DNA of 64,000 bases from Planctomycetota bacterium (GCA_024278955.1 JAJRSE010000080.1:1-64000), one strand, 5' to 3'; positions 46,800 to 56,002 are shown, numbered from the stretch's first letter. Notes: a model not told the origin generated them from the sequence alone. A program made the numbers and translations.

Positions 46800-47783
46800 C
46801 TATCTTGCCAACTGAGCGAGCTTCATGCTGTTCTCGGCTTCAAAATCGAACGCAAAGTCGTGCGATTCGCCGCCCGCGATCGTAAGTTGACGCTCTTGAA
46901 CTAGCTTTTTTCCGTCCTGCTCGAACTCTACGCGAACCGTGTAGCCAGTCCAAATCTCGCCAGCGGCAAGGCGTTGGGTAATGTAGCTACGCGAGGTGCC
47001 AGTTTGCTTGGTCTCGGCTCCCGAGAGGAAAACTACAGCATTCTCTGGCACGGTGAGTTTGAGCTCAGTTTTAACAGGAGCTTCGTCCGCCAACTGAGGC
47101 GAGCTCTCGCTGCCGAAGTTCACGTCGAGCTTGTCGCCGGCGTGGAGCTTGAGCACCTTGTGTTCGACCACTTTCTTGCCATCCTGTTCAAACTCAACTC
47201 GGAGCTTGTAGGCGTAGGTTTTGCCAGCTTCTAGGCCCTTGGAAACATAGTTTCGCAAGCCGCCGGTGCTGCTAGTTTCTCGGTCGTTGACAAAAACCTT
47301 AGCACCCTCCGGAAGGGTAACTGCAATCGAAGCACTGCCTGAAGTGGCGGTCGAGCCAACGCAATCCACACAATCGCTTACCACAACAGGGGTCGTGTAG
47401 ATGACTCCTCCTACGCTGCCGCCATAGCTGCCGTAACTTCCTGCGCTGCCGTAAGAGTAGCTACCTGCGCTGCCATAAGAACCGTAGCAGCCGTAGCTCG
47501 ATCGTGCGGCGCGACGTGCGGCTCTATTTGCAACCCGATTGGCCCGATTGGCTCGCATTCGCGAGAAAAGCCCTCCGCCATAGCTGCCAGCAGAACCGTA
47601 GCTGCCAGCGGAACCGTAGCTGCCACCGTAGCCACCATAGCTTCCTGCCGAGGCGTAACCGCCATAGCTGCCTGAAGAGCCCCAACTGCCGTTGGACCAA
47701 GCCATGGCGTCGGAACCAGCCATGGATGCTGCTACTGCTACCAGTGCGAGCTGAAAAAATCTGTTTGTGCCAAGAATTCTCAT
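46800..47783 (-). CDS. TIGR03000-domain secreted protein with SYGSAG repeats
   Basis: The 327-residue protein has a signal peptide (cleavage near AMA, residue 29) and a Gly/Ser/Tyr repeat region (about 30-75 and 100-130, units GSYGSAGSYG). A short basic segment (RANRANRVANRAARRAAR) lies inside that region. Two C-terminal TIGR03000 domains follow (about 155-230 and 245-320), each with VFVND or VFLSG and VRVEFEQDGKK. These domains are largely confined to planctomycetes. The ATG at 47783 starts the signal peptide; M1 of the longer frame is five codons upstream. Confidence 0.8.
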   Translation of the reverse strand: MRILGTNRFFQLALVAVAASMAGSDAMAWSNGSWGSSGSYGGYASAGSYGGYGGSYGSAGSYGSAGSYGGGLFSRMRANRANRVANRAARRAARSSYGCYGSYGSAGSYSYGSAGSYGSYGGSVGGVIYTTPVVVSDCVDCVGSTATSGSASIAVTLPEGAKVFVNDRETSSTGGLRNYVSKGLEAGKTYAYKLRVEFEQDGKKVVEHKVLKLHAGDKLDVNFGSESSPQLADEAPVKTELKLTVPENAVVFLSGAETKQTGTSRSYITQRLAAGEIWTGYTVRVEFEQDGKKLVQERQLTIAGGESHDFAFDFEAENSMKLAQLAR

Positions 47784-48060
47784 CAAAATGTCTCCCAAAT
47801 TGACCGCTAAACCAGACGGAAAAGGTATCCCGCGACTACCGCCAGAATACCAGCATGTCGCCGTAATTCAAGTAATCTACGTAAGATTAACTCATTTTGG
47901 CGATTAGGGTGGTTCAGCGGCCCAATGAGGCGGGATTCCCTCCCTCTCGTTTTCTTGGAAAATTGGCGTATGAGTATTGTGGCACGCCACGACCAAGAAG
48001 TGCTACTATGCGTACTACTCCGCTCATTTTCACCGACATTCTGCACCGATACCCTGCACT

Positions 48061-49230
48061 ATGCCTACCAATCTCGCTCGAACCGAAAACACTCGCTTAC
48101 GTCTTCGCGAGGCAATGCCGGTCGCGAAAAATTGGGCGTACTTCGACCATGCTGCCGTAGCGCCGATTTCTGGGCCAGCGGCAGACGTGCTCAGCGACTG
48201 GCTAGCTGAGGCTTCGGAACAAGGCGATACCCGATGGCTGGATTGGGCTCGGCAATTGGGCGAAACCCGCATCGCTGCGGCTGAACTCGTAGGCGCAGAA
48301 GTCGACGAGATTGCTCTCGTGCCGAACACAACCGCAGGCATCAATTTGGTTGCCGAAGGACTGGATTGGCGCTCGGGCGACAATATCGTTACGCTCGACG
48401 ATGAATTTCCGGCGAATGTGTATCCTTGGCTCTATCTCGAAAGCCAGGGCGTAGAGACGCGTCGCGTGCCGACGACCGAGGGGCGCGTCGATCTGGCACA
48501 ATTGGCTGAGCATTGCGATGAGCGTACCCGAGTTGTTAGCGTTAGCTGGGTTGGCTATGGAACCGGTTGTCGGCGAGATTTGGCGGCCATTGCCGAGATC
48601 GCGCATCGCAATCACGCCTTATTTCTCGTCGATGCGATCCAGGGGTTGGGCGTGTTTCCGCTAGATGTGGCAAGTAGCGGGATCGATTGCTTGGCGGCCG
48701 ATGGACACAAGTGGCTTTTGGGTCCCGAAGGAGCAGGCATTGCCTACCTGAGCCACGATTGTTTATCGAAACTCAAGCCGATCGGCGTCGGCTGGCAAAG
48801 CGTGGTCCATTCTCAGGACTTCAGCCGCATTGAACTTGACTTGAAACCGACGGCTGCCCGCTACGAAGGCGGTTCGCACAACATGGCCGGTTTCTTGGCG
48901 TTGGGGGCGAGCCTTCGGTTGTTACTTTCGCTGGGTATCGAAAACGTAGCGGAGGCAATTCTTGAATTTACCGACCTGGCATGTGAGCGTCTCCAGACGC
49001 TGGGCGCAGTGATTTGCTCGCCCCGCTTGGGAGCCGAGCGGTCGGGCATTGTCTCGTTTGAATTGCCGGGGCACGATCCAACGCAGGTCCGCCGGCACTG
49101 CCTTGAGCAGGGGGTTGCGCTGAATTGCCGTGCAGGTCGCCTGCGAATCAGTGCGCATGCCTATAATAACGAAGAAGACTTAGAGAAACTTGAAGAAGCG
49201 CTGAAGAGTTTTCGGGGAACGAAAGCATGA
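48061..49230 (+). CDS. Class V aminotransferase
   Basis: The 389-residue PLP-dependent enzyme shows the fold-type I class V pattern: FDHAAVAPI near the N-terminus, LVPNTTAGINLVAEGL, GYGTGCRRDL, LVDAIQGLG and the PLP lysine in DGHKWLLGPEG. Members include cysteine desulfurases and isopenicillin-epimerase-like enzymes. The SufS catalytic-cysteine loop is not obvious, so the substrate is open. The ATG at 48061 is used because an upstream extension lacks family features. Confidence 0.82.
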   Translation: MPTNLARTENTRLRLREAMPVAKNWAYFDHAAVAPISGPAADVLSDWLAEASEQGDTRWLDWARQLGETRIAAAELVGAEVDEIALVPNTTAGINLVAEGLDWRSGDNIVTLDDEFPANVYPWLYLESQGVETRRVPTTEGRVDLAQLAEHCDERTRVVSVSWVGYGTGCRRDLAAIAEIAHRNHALFLVDAIQGLGVFPLDVASSGIDCLAADGHKWLLGPEGAGIAYLSHDCLSKLKPIGVGWQSVVHSQDFSRIELDLKPTAARYEGGSHNMAGFLALGASLRLLLSLGIENVAEAILEFTDLACERLQTLGAVICSPRLGAERSGIVSFELPGHDPTQVRRHCLEQGVALNCRAGRLRISAHAYNNEEDLEKLEEALKSFRGTKA

Positions 49231-49293
49231 TGTCGAGCTGCTAACCGCCCTGCCCTGTCCTTACCGAATCTGTCTTAAACGAAAGAATGAGCT

Positions 49294-49785
49294 ATGTCGC
49301 GACGTGCTGTATACACAGGTTCGTTCGATCCGATCACGCTGGGGCATCTCAACGTGATTGAACGCAGTAGCAAGCTGGTCGATACTCTGATTGTGGGAGT
49401 GGGCATGAACATCGACAAGCAATCGATGTTTACGGCGAAAGAGCGTGCCGAGCTGATCCGGCGCACCACTCGGCATCTCGACAACGTCGAGGTGAAGATT
49501 TTCAACGGTTTGGCCGTGCGATTCGTGCGAGACTGTGACTCCCGCGTGATTATCCGCGGCGTGCGTTCTCTGACCGACATGGAAACGGAATTCACGATGA
49601 CGCTGGCCAACCGAAAGCTCGACGCGGGAATCGAGACGGTCTTTCTGATGGCTGACGATGAGTTTTCGCACGTCTCTAGTTCGTTGATTAAACAAATCAC
49701 CCCGCTAGCCGAGGATGAAGAACTGGCCCGCTTTGTGCCGGAAGAAATCGTGCCGGACCTACGTAAGAAAATTGCTACCCGGTAG
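49294..49785 (+). CDS. coaD: Phosphopantetheine adenylyltransferase
   Basis: CoaD converts 4'-phosphopantetheine and ATP to dephospho-CoA. The 163-residue protein has the nucleotidyltransferase motif TLGH (15-18) in YTGSFDPITLGHLN, RGVRSLTDMETE and FLMADDEFSHVSSSLIKQI. Full length. It lies 63 bp after the aminotransferase gene on the same strand. Confidence 0.96.
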   Translation: MSRRAVYTGSFDPITLGHLNVIERSSKLVDTLIVGVGMNIDKQSMFTAKERAELIRRTTRHLDNVEVKIFNGLAVRFVRDCDSRVIIRGVRSLTDMETEFTMTLANRKLDAGIETVFLMADDEFSHVSSSLIKQITPLAEDEELARFVPEEIVPDLRKKIATR

Positions 49786-49976
49786 AGGTTCGAGAAGAAA
49801 TCGCTAAATACTCAAACACATGGAAAGAGGTGGTGGATTGTCTTTCAAATCACCGGCTTAACCGGAAATGCAAGGATCATTCGTTTCGAGTAGAATGAAC
49901 GACCTACTGCTGGCAACATCCCGCTTCCGGTGCCAGTCGAACGGCTCGTAGGGCAAACTTTATATTGGAGAATTTC

Positions 49977-50162
49977 ATGTCTTCCGCAAAAGCAGCCATG
50001 ACCGACATCATCGGACGACAACCCGATGACAGCAGCTACGACGAAATCCTACGTGAACTTGCATTTGCCCGCATGGTGCAGCGTGGAATGCAGGATTCGG
50101 ATGCTGATCGAACGATATCAGACGATGAAATGAAAAGAAAGATCGACTCGTGGCAAAAATAA
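49977..50162 (+). CDS. Probable antitoxin of a ParE-type pair
   Basis: The 61-residue acidic protein has no clear fold but its position is typical. Its end overlaps the start of a ParE-like gene by 13 bp, as in parDE-like or relBE-like operons. The ILRELAFARMVQRGMQDSDAD segment and an IDSWQ tail are of the short antitoxin kind. A GGAG sequence lies 9 bp before the ATG. Confidence 0.6.
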   Translation: MSSAKAAMTDIIGRQPDDSSYDEILRELAFARMVQRGMQDSDADRTISDDEMKRKIDSWQK

Positions 50163-50383
50163 CTTGGACACTTGAAGCCGTTCGCTGGCTTGAGGAGATC
50201 CACGATTTCATTGCTTTGGACAATCTAACCGCTGCACACAAGGTCGTCACCGGCATCTACAATAAGATTCAACTTCTTCGTGATCATCCACGCTTGGGGC
50301 AACGATACGAACCAGTCACCGAAAATGAAGGCCCTACTCAACAGTGGATAGGATGGAAAACGGAACTGTTTTCAACCGATTGA
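50150..50383 (+). pseudogene. Truncated ParE/RelE-type toxin
   Basis: The 77-residue frame begins with the toxin pattern ITWTLEAVRWLEEIHDFIALDN and LLRDHPRLGQRYEPV. After about residue 57 it departs from the family: the normal VRILLYGHYRIAY-type core and the end are absent and replaced by GPTQQWIGWKTELFSTD. The catalytic C-terminal part is therefore lost, and the toxin is probably inactive. The GTG start overlaps the antitoxin stop. Confidence 0.65.
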
Positions 50384-50395
50384 AGAGAAACATCG

Positions 50396-51562
50396 CTATC
50401 GAGCGGCGCGGAGGATGAGCACTGCGATCGAAAGCAGGCCGATGGCTGCGAGGACGGTTTTTATTTGTTCAAAGGTACCATCGTGAGAGGCCAGTTGCCG
50501 GAGGGCCGCTTCGGTCGATGCCTGGGTAGGTTCGGACGACGACGTCCCTTCGGGCCACTTTGCGTCAGTCTCTTCGGGCCACATCGCAGCTAAATCTTCC
50601 GAAGTTTTCGGGGCTTGCCAAAGGTCGTGGTCTGAGCTGGCGGCCGGCGGTTCGATGTCGGCGGGTTGCGGCTTCTGAGCCAGTGGCTCCGCGCTTTCAC
50701 TGGGAACGCATATCCCGTTTTTGCAAAATTTCTGCTCGTAGCTGTTCGACGGATCGCTGTTTGCAGCGAGCAAGTTTTCTGCACGTTGGCCGATATCGGG
50801 CGCCAAGCTTGCCAAAAAACTATCCACGCGGCCGCCAAAGCTTCCGAGCGTAGTCCCCTGCCCTGCCCCGAAAAGTACGCCTGCGAGTTCGCCATCGCGG
50901 TTAAAGATGGGGCCGCCTGAATCGCCTTGCCGAGCTTCGACATCCAGCTCGACCATGTGCTGAGGGAAATCTTGGCGCGGAGCATAATACTGTGTGCAAC
51001 GACCGGTTGCCGAGCGGTACATTCCTTGCCCGTAGCCGCAGATGGTTAGCTGTTCGCCAGGTTTGGGGGCGACGGGTGCTATTTTTACGGGCTCGACAGG
51101 TGGTCGCCAAATCACGAGCGCTGCGAGATCCCAATCGGGGTCGACTTTTAGTGCGCGGGCTTTCGAGGTGAAACCTCCGGGGAAAACCACTTCGACCATT
51201 CCCTTGGCATCGCGAACCACATGCCAGTTGGTAATCACTAGGGCAAACTGATCGCGGAGGTCGATTAACGTGCCGCTGCCGTAAGAGGTGGCTCCTTCTT
51301 CGGGAACAATCACACGCACAACAGCCGGGTGCGGTTGGTCGGTGCGCAGATGTTGCCCCGGGGAAGCGGTTTGGAGGGGTCCCTGCGGCTGGGTGGACGA
51401 CGGCAACGAAAACTCATTCTGCCAAATGCGAGAAAGTTGTTGCGATCGAGAAAAATCGGTCGATGCTCCTTCACCTCTGTGCGCGGAAGCGCAGATGGCC
51501 ATTGCGGCCAGTAGGCAGCTCAGTGTTTTTCTGAGAATTTTTGGAATGTATGGTGGGAGCAT
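50396..51562 (-). CDS. Secreted trypsin-like serine protease with C-terminal membrane anchor
   Basis: The 388-residue protein has a signal peptide (cleavage near ASA, residue 27). A trypsin-like domain carries the triad H114 (ITNWHVV), D145 (PDWDLAAL) and S215 (QGDSGGP). A Pro/Glu/Ser-rich linker follows, with a C-terminal membrane segment (about 365-385, LAAIGLLSIAVLILRAAR). It should be anchored to the inner membrane and face the periplasm, as in DegS-like proteases, but no PDZ domain is seen. The ATG at 51562 is preferred to an upstream TTG at 51625. Confidence 0.85.
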   Translation of the reverse strand: MLPPYIPKILRKTLSCLLAAMAICASAHRGEGASTDFSRSQQLSRIWQNEFSLPSSTQPQGPLQTASPGQHLRTDQPHPAVVRVIVPEEGATSYGSGTLIDLRDQFALVITNWHVVRDAKGMVEVVFPGGFTSKARALKVDPDWDLAALVIWRPPVEPVKIAPVAPKPGEQLTICGYGQGMYRSATGRCTQYYAPRQDFPQHMVELDVEARQGDSGGPIFNRDGELAGVLFGAGQGTTLGSFGGRVDSFLASLAPDIGQRAENLLAANSDPSNSYEQKFCKNGICVPSESAEPLAQKPQPADIEPPAASSDHDLWQAPKTSEDLAAMWPEETDAKWPEGTSSSEPTQASTEAALRQLASHDGTFEQIKTVLAAIGLLSIAVLILRAAR

Positions 51563-51566
51563 CAGG

Positions 51567-51761
51567 CTATAAACGGCGGAACGGGGTGACAGGAAGTCGA
51601 GCCTTTCGGAGTTGCTCACTTTCAAGAATCATGTCCAGCAATCGCGAGCGTAGATCGCTGGCACTCTCTTTTTTGGATTCACTCTCAACTCGATTGGGCA
51701 TCTTAGTACGTTTGGCACGGGACGACAAAAAATTGGTCTGGTCCCCAACACTTGCATTCAT
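51567..51761 (-). CDS. Small hypothetical protein
   Basis: The 64-residue basic frame (Ser/Lys/Arg-rich) ends 4 bp before the protease start and begins 15 bp after the ribbon-helix-helix-like gene. Its position in a tight three-gene row favours a real gene. Sequence features are weak and no family is recognised. Confidence 0.45.
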   Translation of the reverse strand: MNASVGDQTNFLSSRAKRTKMPNRVESESKKESASDLRSRLLDMILESEQLRKARLPVTPFRRL

Positions 51762-51776
51762 AAGCTATGGTCTCCC

Positions 51777-52016
51777 TCAGGCGGCGATAGGTCGACCGCC
51801 GCGTAGCTCTCCGTCGCGATGCGGAAAGTCTTGTCCGTTGTTGTAAAGTGCTTTGAGTCGTCGTAGTTCGGCACGAAATGCGTTTTCAGCCAGTTGAGTT
51901 AGCGTGAGCCTGGCCGGATAGCCAGCCAAGTGGACCGCAGCATCGCGGGCTTCGTCTAATACGGCGCTTGGCAAGTAAATCGTGGCACGAACTTTTGCTT
52001 GAGGTTCTTGCTGCAT
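51777..52016 (-). CDS. Ribbon-helix-helix-like small protein
   Basis: The 79-residue protein has a beta-strand plus two-helix pattern (KVRATIYLPSAVLDEARDAA, LTLTQLAENAFRAELRRL) typical of RHH/CopG-like DNA-binding proteins. A C-terminal FPHRDGELRGGRPI motif recurs in plasmid- and toxin-antitoxin-related relatives. No toxin gene is adjacent. It may regulate the row of genes that ends with the protease. The ATG at 52016 is preferred; M at 52037 is seven codons upstream. Confidence 0.65.
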   Translation of the reverse strand: MQQEPQAKVRATIYLPSAVLDEARDAAVHLAGYPARLTLTQLAENAFRAELRRLKALYNNGQDFPHRDGELRGGRPIAA

Positions 52017-52246
52017 AGTCCTAACTCCTTGGGTCATGCGAGGAAGAAATCGACGCGATGCAATCCAGCGCAGCGCGTTTCTAAGAGTATTGATCGGACG
52101 TTGTCACACATTAGTTCAAACGTATGACGTTTCGCCTCAGAGGTTCGCTAGCCGGCAGGACCGGCCTTGAGAGGAGAAGCGTTTGAGGTGGTAGAGTTTG
52201 CCACAGAAAGTAACGCTTGACACAGAAACTGAGGAGCAAAATTTAG

Positions 52247-53755
52247 CTATTCTTCTTTCGCCTCAAGAATTGCATCCAAGAGGCCTTCGGTTGTGTACTG
52301 CGAAGCCACTACGTCAGGAGGATAGCCTGCGTCGGTCAGTACGCCAGCGGTAAGCGGGCTAATGGCTGCCAGGCGAGTTTTGAGAAGGTCGCTGCCAAAG
52401 AGCTGGATCAGCGAACGAGCGATCGCCGAGCTTGTGACCGTGATCCAATCGAGCTTCCCTTCGGCAAGCGTCTTAGCAACTTTGGGGTCTGGCTTCGTCA
52501 CGTCTTCGCTTTGATAAACAACAAGCTGGCTAACTTCAGCTTGGGCTTCACGAAGCGTTTCTGCGAGCACTTCGCGACCACGGCTGGCCCGAAGCAGCAG
52601 AACACGCTTGCCGGCTGCCACGGGAACCAATTGCTCGGCAAGGGCTTCGGCACGGTATTCCGTGGGTTGTAGGTCGGCGTGCAGGCGATAGTCGCACAGT
52701 GCGTCGGTTGTGGCGGGGCCGATTGCCGCGATCTGGCAGTTGCCAAGTTGTCGTAAATCGTGGCCAGTTGCCAAAATGCGATCAAGGAAGAATCGCACTC
52801 CGTTGGCGCTCGAAAAAACAAGCCAGTCGTAGGTCGCTAGCTGCTCGATCGCGGCATCAACGCGATTCCAATCTGCGGGAGCAGAAATTTCGATCGCAGG
52901 CTGGACGAGGGGCGTGGCTCCCAGGGCGGCAAGTCGACTGATCATCGCAGCGGCTTGGTGCGCTGGTCGGGTAACCAAAACCGATTGGCCGAATAATGGC
53001 CGCGACGAAAACCAAGCCGCTTTCGTTTCGGCGGCCACGACTTCGCCAACAATAATGATCGCAGGCGGGCGGATTTTTCCAAGGGCAAGAACTTCGGGTA
53101 GCTTTTCTAAGGTTGTTTTTACAAGTTGTTGTTCGGGTAAAGTACCTCGCCGAATAATCGCGACCTGAGTCTCGGCGGGCTTTCCATGAAGAATCAATTC
53201 TGCAGACCAACGCGGTGCGGTTGTGACTCCCATGTAAAACACCAGCGTGCCGGGGAAGCTCGCCAGATTGGCTAAATCGAGGGCCGATCCTTCTTTGTCG
53301 CGGCACTCTTGCCCCGTGACAAAAGCGACGCAAGAAGCGGCTGCGCGGTGGGTAAGCGGGATGCCGGCGTAGCTGCTTGCCGCGAGTGCCGAAGTCACGC
53401 CGGGGACGACTTCGTAGCTGAGGTGGGCCGCCTCTAAGACGGCGATCTCTTCGCTCGTCCGCCCGAAAATGGCAGGATCGCCTCCTTTGAGCCGGACGAC
53501 ATTTTTTCCAGATTTCGCAGCGGCTACGACTTGCTCGTTGATTTCGGTTTGCGTGAGGAGTCGTCCCTGGCCATGCCGGCCGAGACAAATAAGCTCGGCG
53601 CGATCGCGGACGTGGCTCAGCACAAGCGGATTGACCAAATAGTCGTAAAATACCGTGTCGGCCAAGGCGAGAACTTCGCAGCCGCGCAGCGTAATTAGCC
53701 CCGGGTCGCCGGGCCCTGCCCCTACCAAATACACCTTGCCAGGCTGTCTAGTCAT
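52247..53755 (-). CDS. cobA-hemD: Fused uroporphyrinogen-III C-methyltransferase / uroporphyrinogen-III synthase
   Basis: The 502-residue fusion joins a SUMT domain (about 1-245; VYLVGAGPGDPGLITLRG, RLKGGDPAIFGR, VVPGVTSALAASSYAGIPLTHR) to a HemD domain (about 255-500; VLVTRP, LVFSSANGVRFF, DWITVTSSAIARSL). HemD makes uroporphyrinogen III and SUMT methylates it to precorrin-2, for siroheme and cobalamin. Such fusions occur in several phyla. No B12 riboswitch was seen upstream. Confidence 0.93.
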   Translation of the reverse strand: MTRQPGKVYLVGAGPGDPGLITLRGCEVLALADTVFYDYLVNPLVLSHVRDRAELICLGRHGQGRLLTQTEINEQVVAAAKSGKNVVRLKGGDPAIFGRTSEEIAVLEAAHLSYEVVPGVTSALAASSYAGIPLTHRAAASCVAFVTGQECRDKEGSALDLANLASFPGTLVFYMGVTTAPRWSAELILHGKPAETQVAIIRRGTLPEQQLVKTTLEKLPEVLALGKIRPPAIIIVGEVVAAETKAAWFSSRPLFGQSVLVTRPAHQAAAMISRLAALGATPLVQPAIEISAPADWNRVDAAIEQLATYDWLVFSSANGVRFFLDRILATGHDLRQLGNCQIAAIGPATTDALCDYRLHADLQPTEYRAEALAEQLVPVAAGKRVLLLRASRGREVLAETLREAQAEVSQLVVYQSEDVTKPDPKVAKTLAEGKLDWITVTSSAIARSLIQLFGSDLLKTRLAAISPLTAGVLTDAGYPPDVVASQYTTEGLLDAILEAKEE

Positions 53756-53937
53756 GTGGTTTTCTACTCATCGCCGATTTACTGCCTACTCGTTGTCGCG
53801 TACACACGAACTGTTAGAATAGCGTGAAGAGGCGGATGTGCGTAGCGCCATGGTGCAGTCGAATTGTGGGGAGGCATCGCGAGCGGACCTCCTGACCTCA
53901 GGTATCCCATTGTTTCTGGAACAGAGAATTACGTCGA

Positions 53938-55404
53938 ATGGAATTTAGTCGACGAGCCAACGAAGTCTCGCCCACGCACGCATTTGCCCCTCTAACCACG
54001 GCAACGCGCCAGCGTCTGCAAAAGGTTTTTGAGCACGGGCAGCGGTGCGCGGACAAAAAAGACCACGACTACGCCAATCAGCTCTTTTCGCAATGCGTGG
54101 CTGAGGATCCGGGCAATCTCATCTACCTACAGCATTTTTTCGCCAATTTGCAGAAGAAACATAGCGACGGCAAGAAAGTCTCGAAGCTTGCCGCCCTAAA
54201 GATAAAGAGTCACCGTTCGGCGGTAGCCAAGTCGGCAAAGAAGGGCAAATGGGAAGCGGCTCTCAAATCGGGCTGCACTGCCTTGGCGCTTAGCCCCTGG
54301 GACCCGCCCACATTGATCGCAATGGCCAGCGCATGCGAAGAGTTACAGATCCACGAATGCCGGTTGTTTTATCTGCGATGGGGCATGGACGCAGATGCCA
54401 AGCATCTCGAATTGAATCGGCAGGCGGCTCTTACGCTTGAGCAGATGGGCCAGTTCGATCAGGCAATCGCTTGCTGGCAGCGTGTGCAGCAGGCTAGGCC
54501 CGAGGACGAAGAATCTCGAAGAGCCATTTCGCGTCTCTCGGTCGAAAAAACGATTCACGAGGGCGGTTACGACCCGGCCCTTCTCTCAAACGATCCCAAG
54601 GGATCGAAAGGAGAGATTCCTTCGGTTTCGAGTCTCTCCAGAGGTTCGGACGAAAAAACCGCGTCTGAGACAGCCGACGAGGACCTTTCGCCAGAAGAGC
54701 GCGTGATTGCCTCGATTCGCAGCGACCCGACAAATTTGGAAAACTACTTGCAGTTGTCTGACATCTGTGTTCGCGAGAATCGCTATATCGACGCGGAAGA
54801 TGTCTTGGGGCGTGGGTTGAGTGTCTCGGGAGTTGGCGACTTCCGTTTCATCGAACGACTCGAAGATGTGCAGCTCCGGCGGGCTCTGAATCAGGTCGCC
54901 GTGGCAGAACAGCGTCATGAACAGACGCAAACCGAAGATTCCGAAAATCTGGTTGTCCAACTGAGAAACCAGGCAAATCAGGTGGAATTGGAGATCTATT
55001 CGGCCCGATCGGGCCGCGAACCCAGCAATCCGAGGCTACAGTACGAGCTGGGATTACGGCTAAAACGGGCGGGAAAGACAAAAGACGCAATCCCCGCTTT
55101 TCAGGCGGCAAAGTCCGATCCGAAGCGAAAAGGCCTTGTTTTGCTAGAATTGGGCGAGTGTTTTCAGAGAATCGAGCAGTACAAGCTGGCCCTATCGCAT
55201 TACGAGCAGACCCTGGAAGCCTGTGCCGAGCCCGAGTCGGACACCCGCCGACTGGCCCTTTACCGAGCCGGGGTGCTTGCGACCGGATTGAAGGAGTTTG
55301 ATCGGGCGGAGCGGCATTTAAGCGAATTGGCAAGCCTCGACTATAGCTACCGAGATGTGGCTAAACGCCTGGACAAAATCGCTCGATTACGCGATAGTGG
55401 GTGA
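53938..55404 (+). CDS. Tetratricopeptide-repeat protein
   Basis: The 488-residue protein contains several TPR-like helical pairs: DHDYANQLFSQCVAEDPGN, QFDQAIACWQRVQQARPED, ENRYIDAEDVLGRGL and QYKLALSHYEQTLEAC. Linkers are rich in Ser, Lys and Glu (about 195-235). It has no signal peptide or membrane segment and is probably a cytoplasmic scaffold. It lies directly upstream of rpsT, 96 bp away. Confidence 0.82.
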   Translation: MEFSRRANEVSPTHAFAPLTTATRQRLQKVFEHGQRCADKKDHDYANQLFSQCVAEDPGNLIYLQHFFANLQKKHSDGKKVSKLAALKIKSHRSAVAKSAKKGKWEAALKSGCTALALSPWDPPTLIAMASACEELQIHECRLFYLRWGMDADAKHLELNRQAALTLEQMGQFDQAIACWQRVQQARPEDEESRRAISRLSVEKTIHEGGYDPALLSNDPKGSKGEIPSVSSLSRGSDEKTASETADEDLSPEERVIASIRSDPTNLENYLQLSDICVRENRYIDAEDVLGRGLSVSGVGDFRFIERLEDVQLRRALNQVAVAEQRHEQTQTEDSENLVVQLRNQANQVELEIYSARSGREPSNPRLQYELGLRLKRAGKTKDAIPAFQAAKSDPKRKGLVLLELGECFQRIEQYKLALSHYEQTLEACAEPESDTRRLALYRAGVLATGLKEFDRAERHLSELASLDYSYRDVAKRLDKIARLRDSG

Positions 55405-55500
55405 TTCCAGTTTGCGCGGCCTTCTAAAACCCGCCAAGCTGACCACCCAATCACCTATTAAAATTTCCCTCCGTATTTGCCCCCTGGGACCAAAACAGAC

Positions 55501-55767
55501 ATGCCCACATCAGCTAGTTCCAAAAAGCGACTCCGTCAAAACGTAACTCGTAAGACCCGAAATAAGTCGATCAAGTCGAACCTACGGAATCAAGTTCGTA
55601 AGGTCCTTGAAACTGCCAAGGCCGGAGACGCAGAAGCAACCGAAACCGAGTTTCGATCCGCAGTCAAAAAACTCGACCAAGCCGCTGCGAAGAGCGTGAT
55701 TCACGCCAACAAGGCCGCCCGTACCAAATCTCGTTTGGTCAAGGCGATCAAAGCCGCCAAGAGCTAA
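55501..55767 (+). CDS. rpsT: 30S ribosomal protein S20
   Basis: The 88-residue basic helical protein matches bS20: MPTSASSKKRLRQNVTRKTRNKS near the start and AAAKSVIHANKAARTKSRLVKAI near the end. It binds 16S rRNA early in small-subunit assembly. The ATG at 55501 is the family start. A hairpin terminator follows after 46 bp. Confidence 0.95.
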   Translation: MPTSASSKKRLRQNVTRKTRNKSIKSNLRNQVRKVLETAKAGDAEATETEFRSAVKKLDQAAAKSVIHANKAARTKSRLVKAIKAAKS

Positions 55768-55813
55768 TGCTTTACGCAATACGCATTCTCTAAGCGTGCT
55801 GCTTACTCTTAAA

Positions 55814-55839
55814 AGCCCAGGGATTACAATCCCTGGGCT
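55814..55839 (+). terminator. rpsT terminator
   Basis: A perfect 11-bp stem AGCCCAGGGAT with loop TACA is followed by a T-rich stretch. The hairpin may also have served pyrK on the other strand before the insertion that now separates them. Confidence 0.88.
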
Positions 55840-55850
55840 AGTTTTAATTC

Positions 55851-55905
55851 TACGGCATCTCTACCAGACGATTTTCTTTGCATCGAAAACGGGGCCTTCA
55901 ACGCA
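55851..55905. repeat. Displaced copy of the pyrK 3' end (left boundary)
   Basis: These 55 bp are identical to 59167-59221, the end of the intact pyrK gene. A further 7 bp (TTTAATT) match beyond one mismatch. The copy has the last codons CVEGPVFDAKKIVW and the stop of pyrK but no upstream pyrK sequence. It fits the original gene end displaced by an insertion. Confidence 0.9.
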
Positions 55906-56002
55906 CGCCGAAGCTGCTTCCTCGGCTTCCAGAGTACCTGTCATGGCGCAATCGCCCTGAGAGTTCAAAACGAACAAACTATTGGTGTTGGCTACGCGAC
56001 GC

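Noticed and set aside
52247..53937. B12 riboswitch upstream of the cobA-hemD fusion
   Set aside because: No B12-box-like sequence or suitable structure seen in the 180 bp before the gene.
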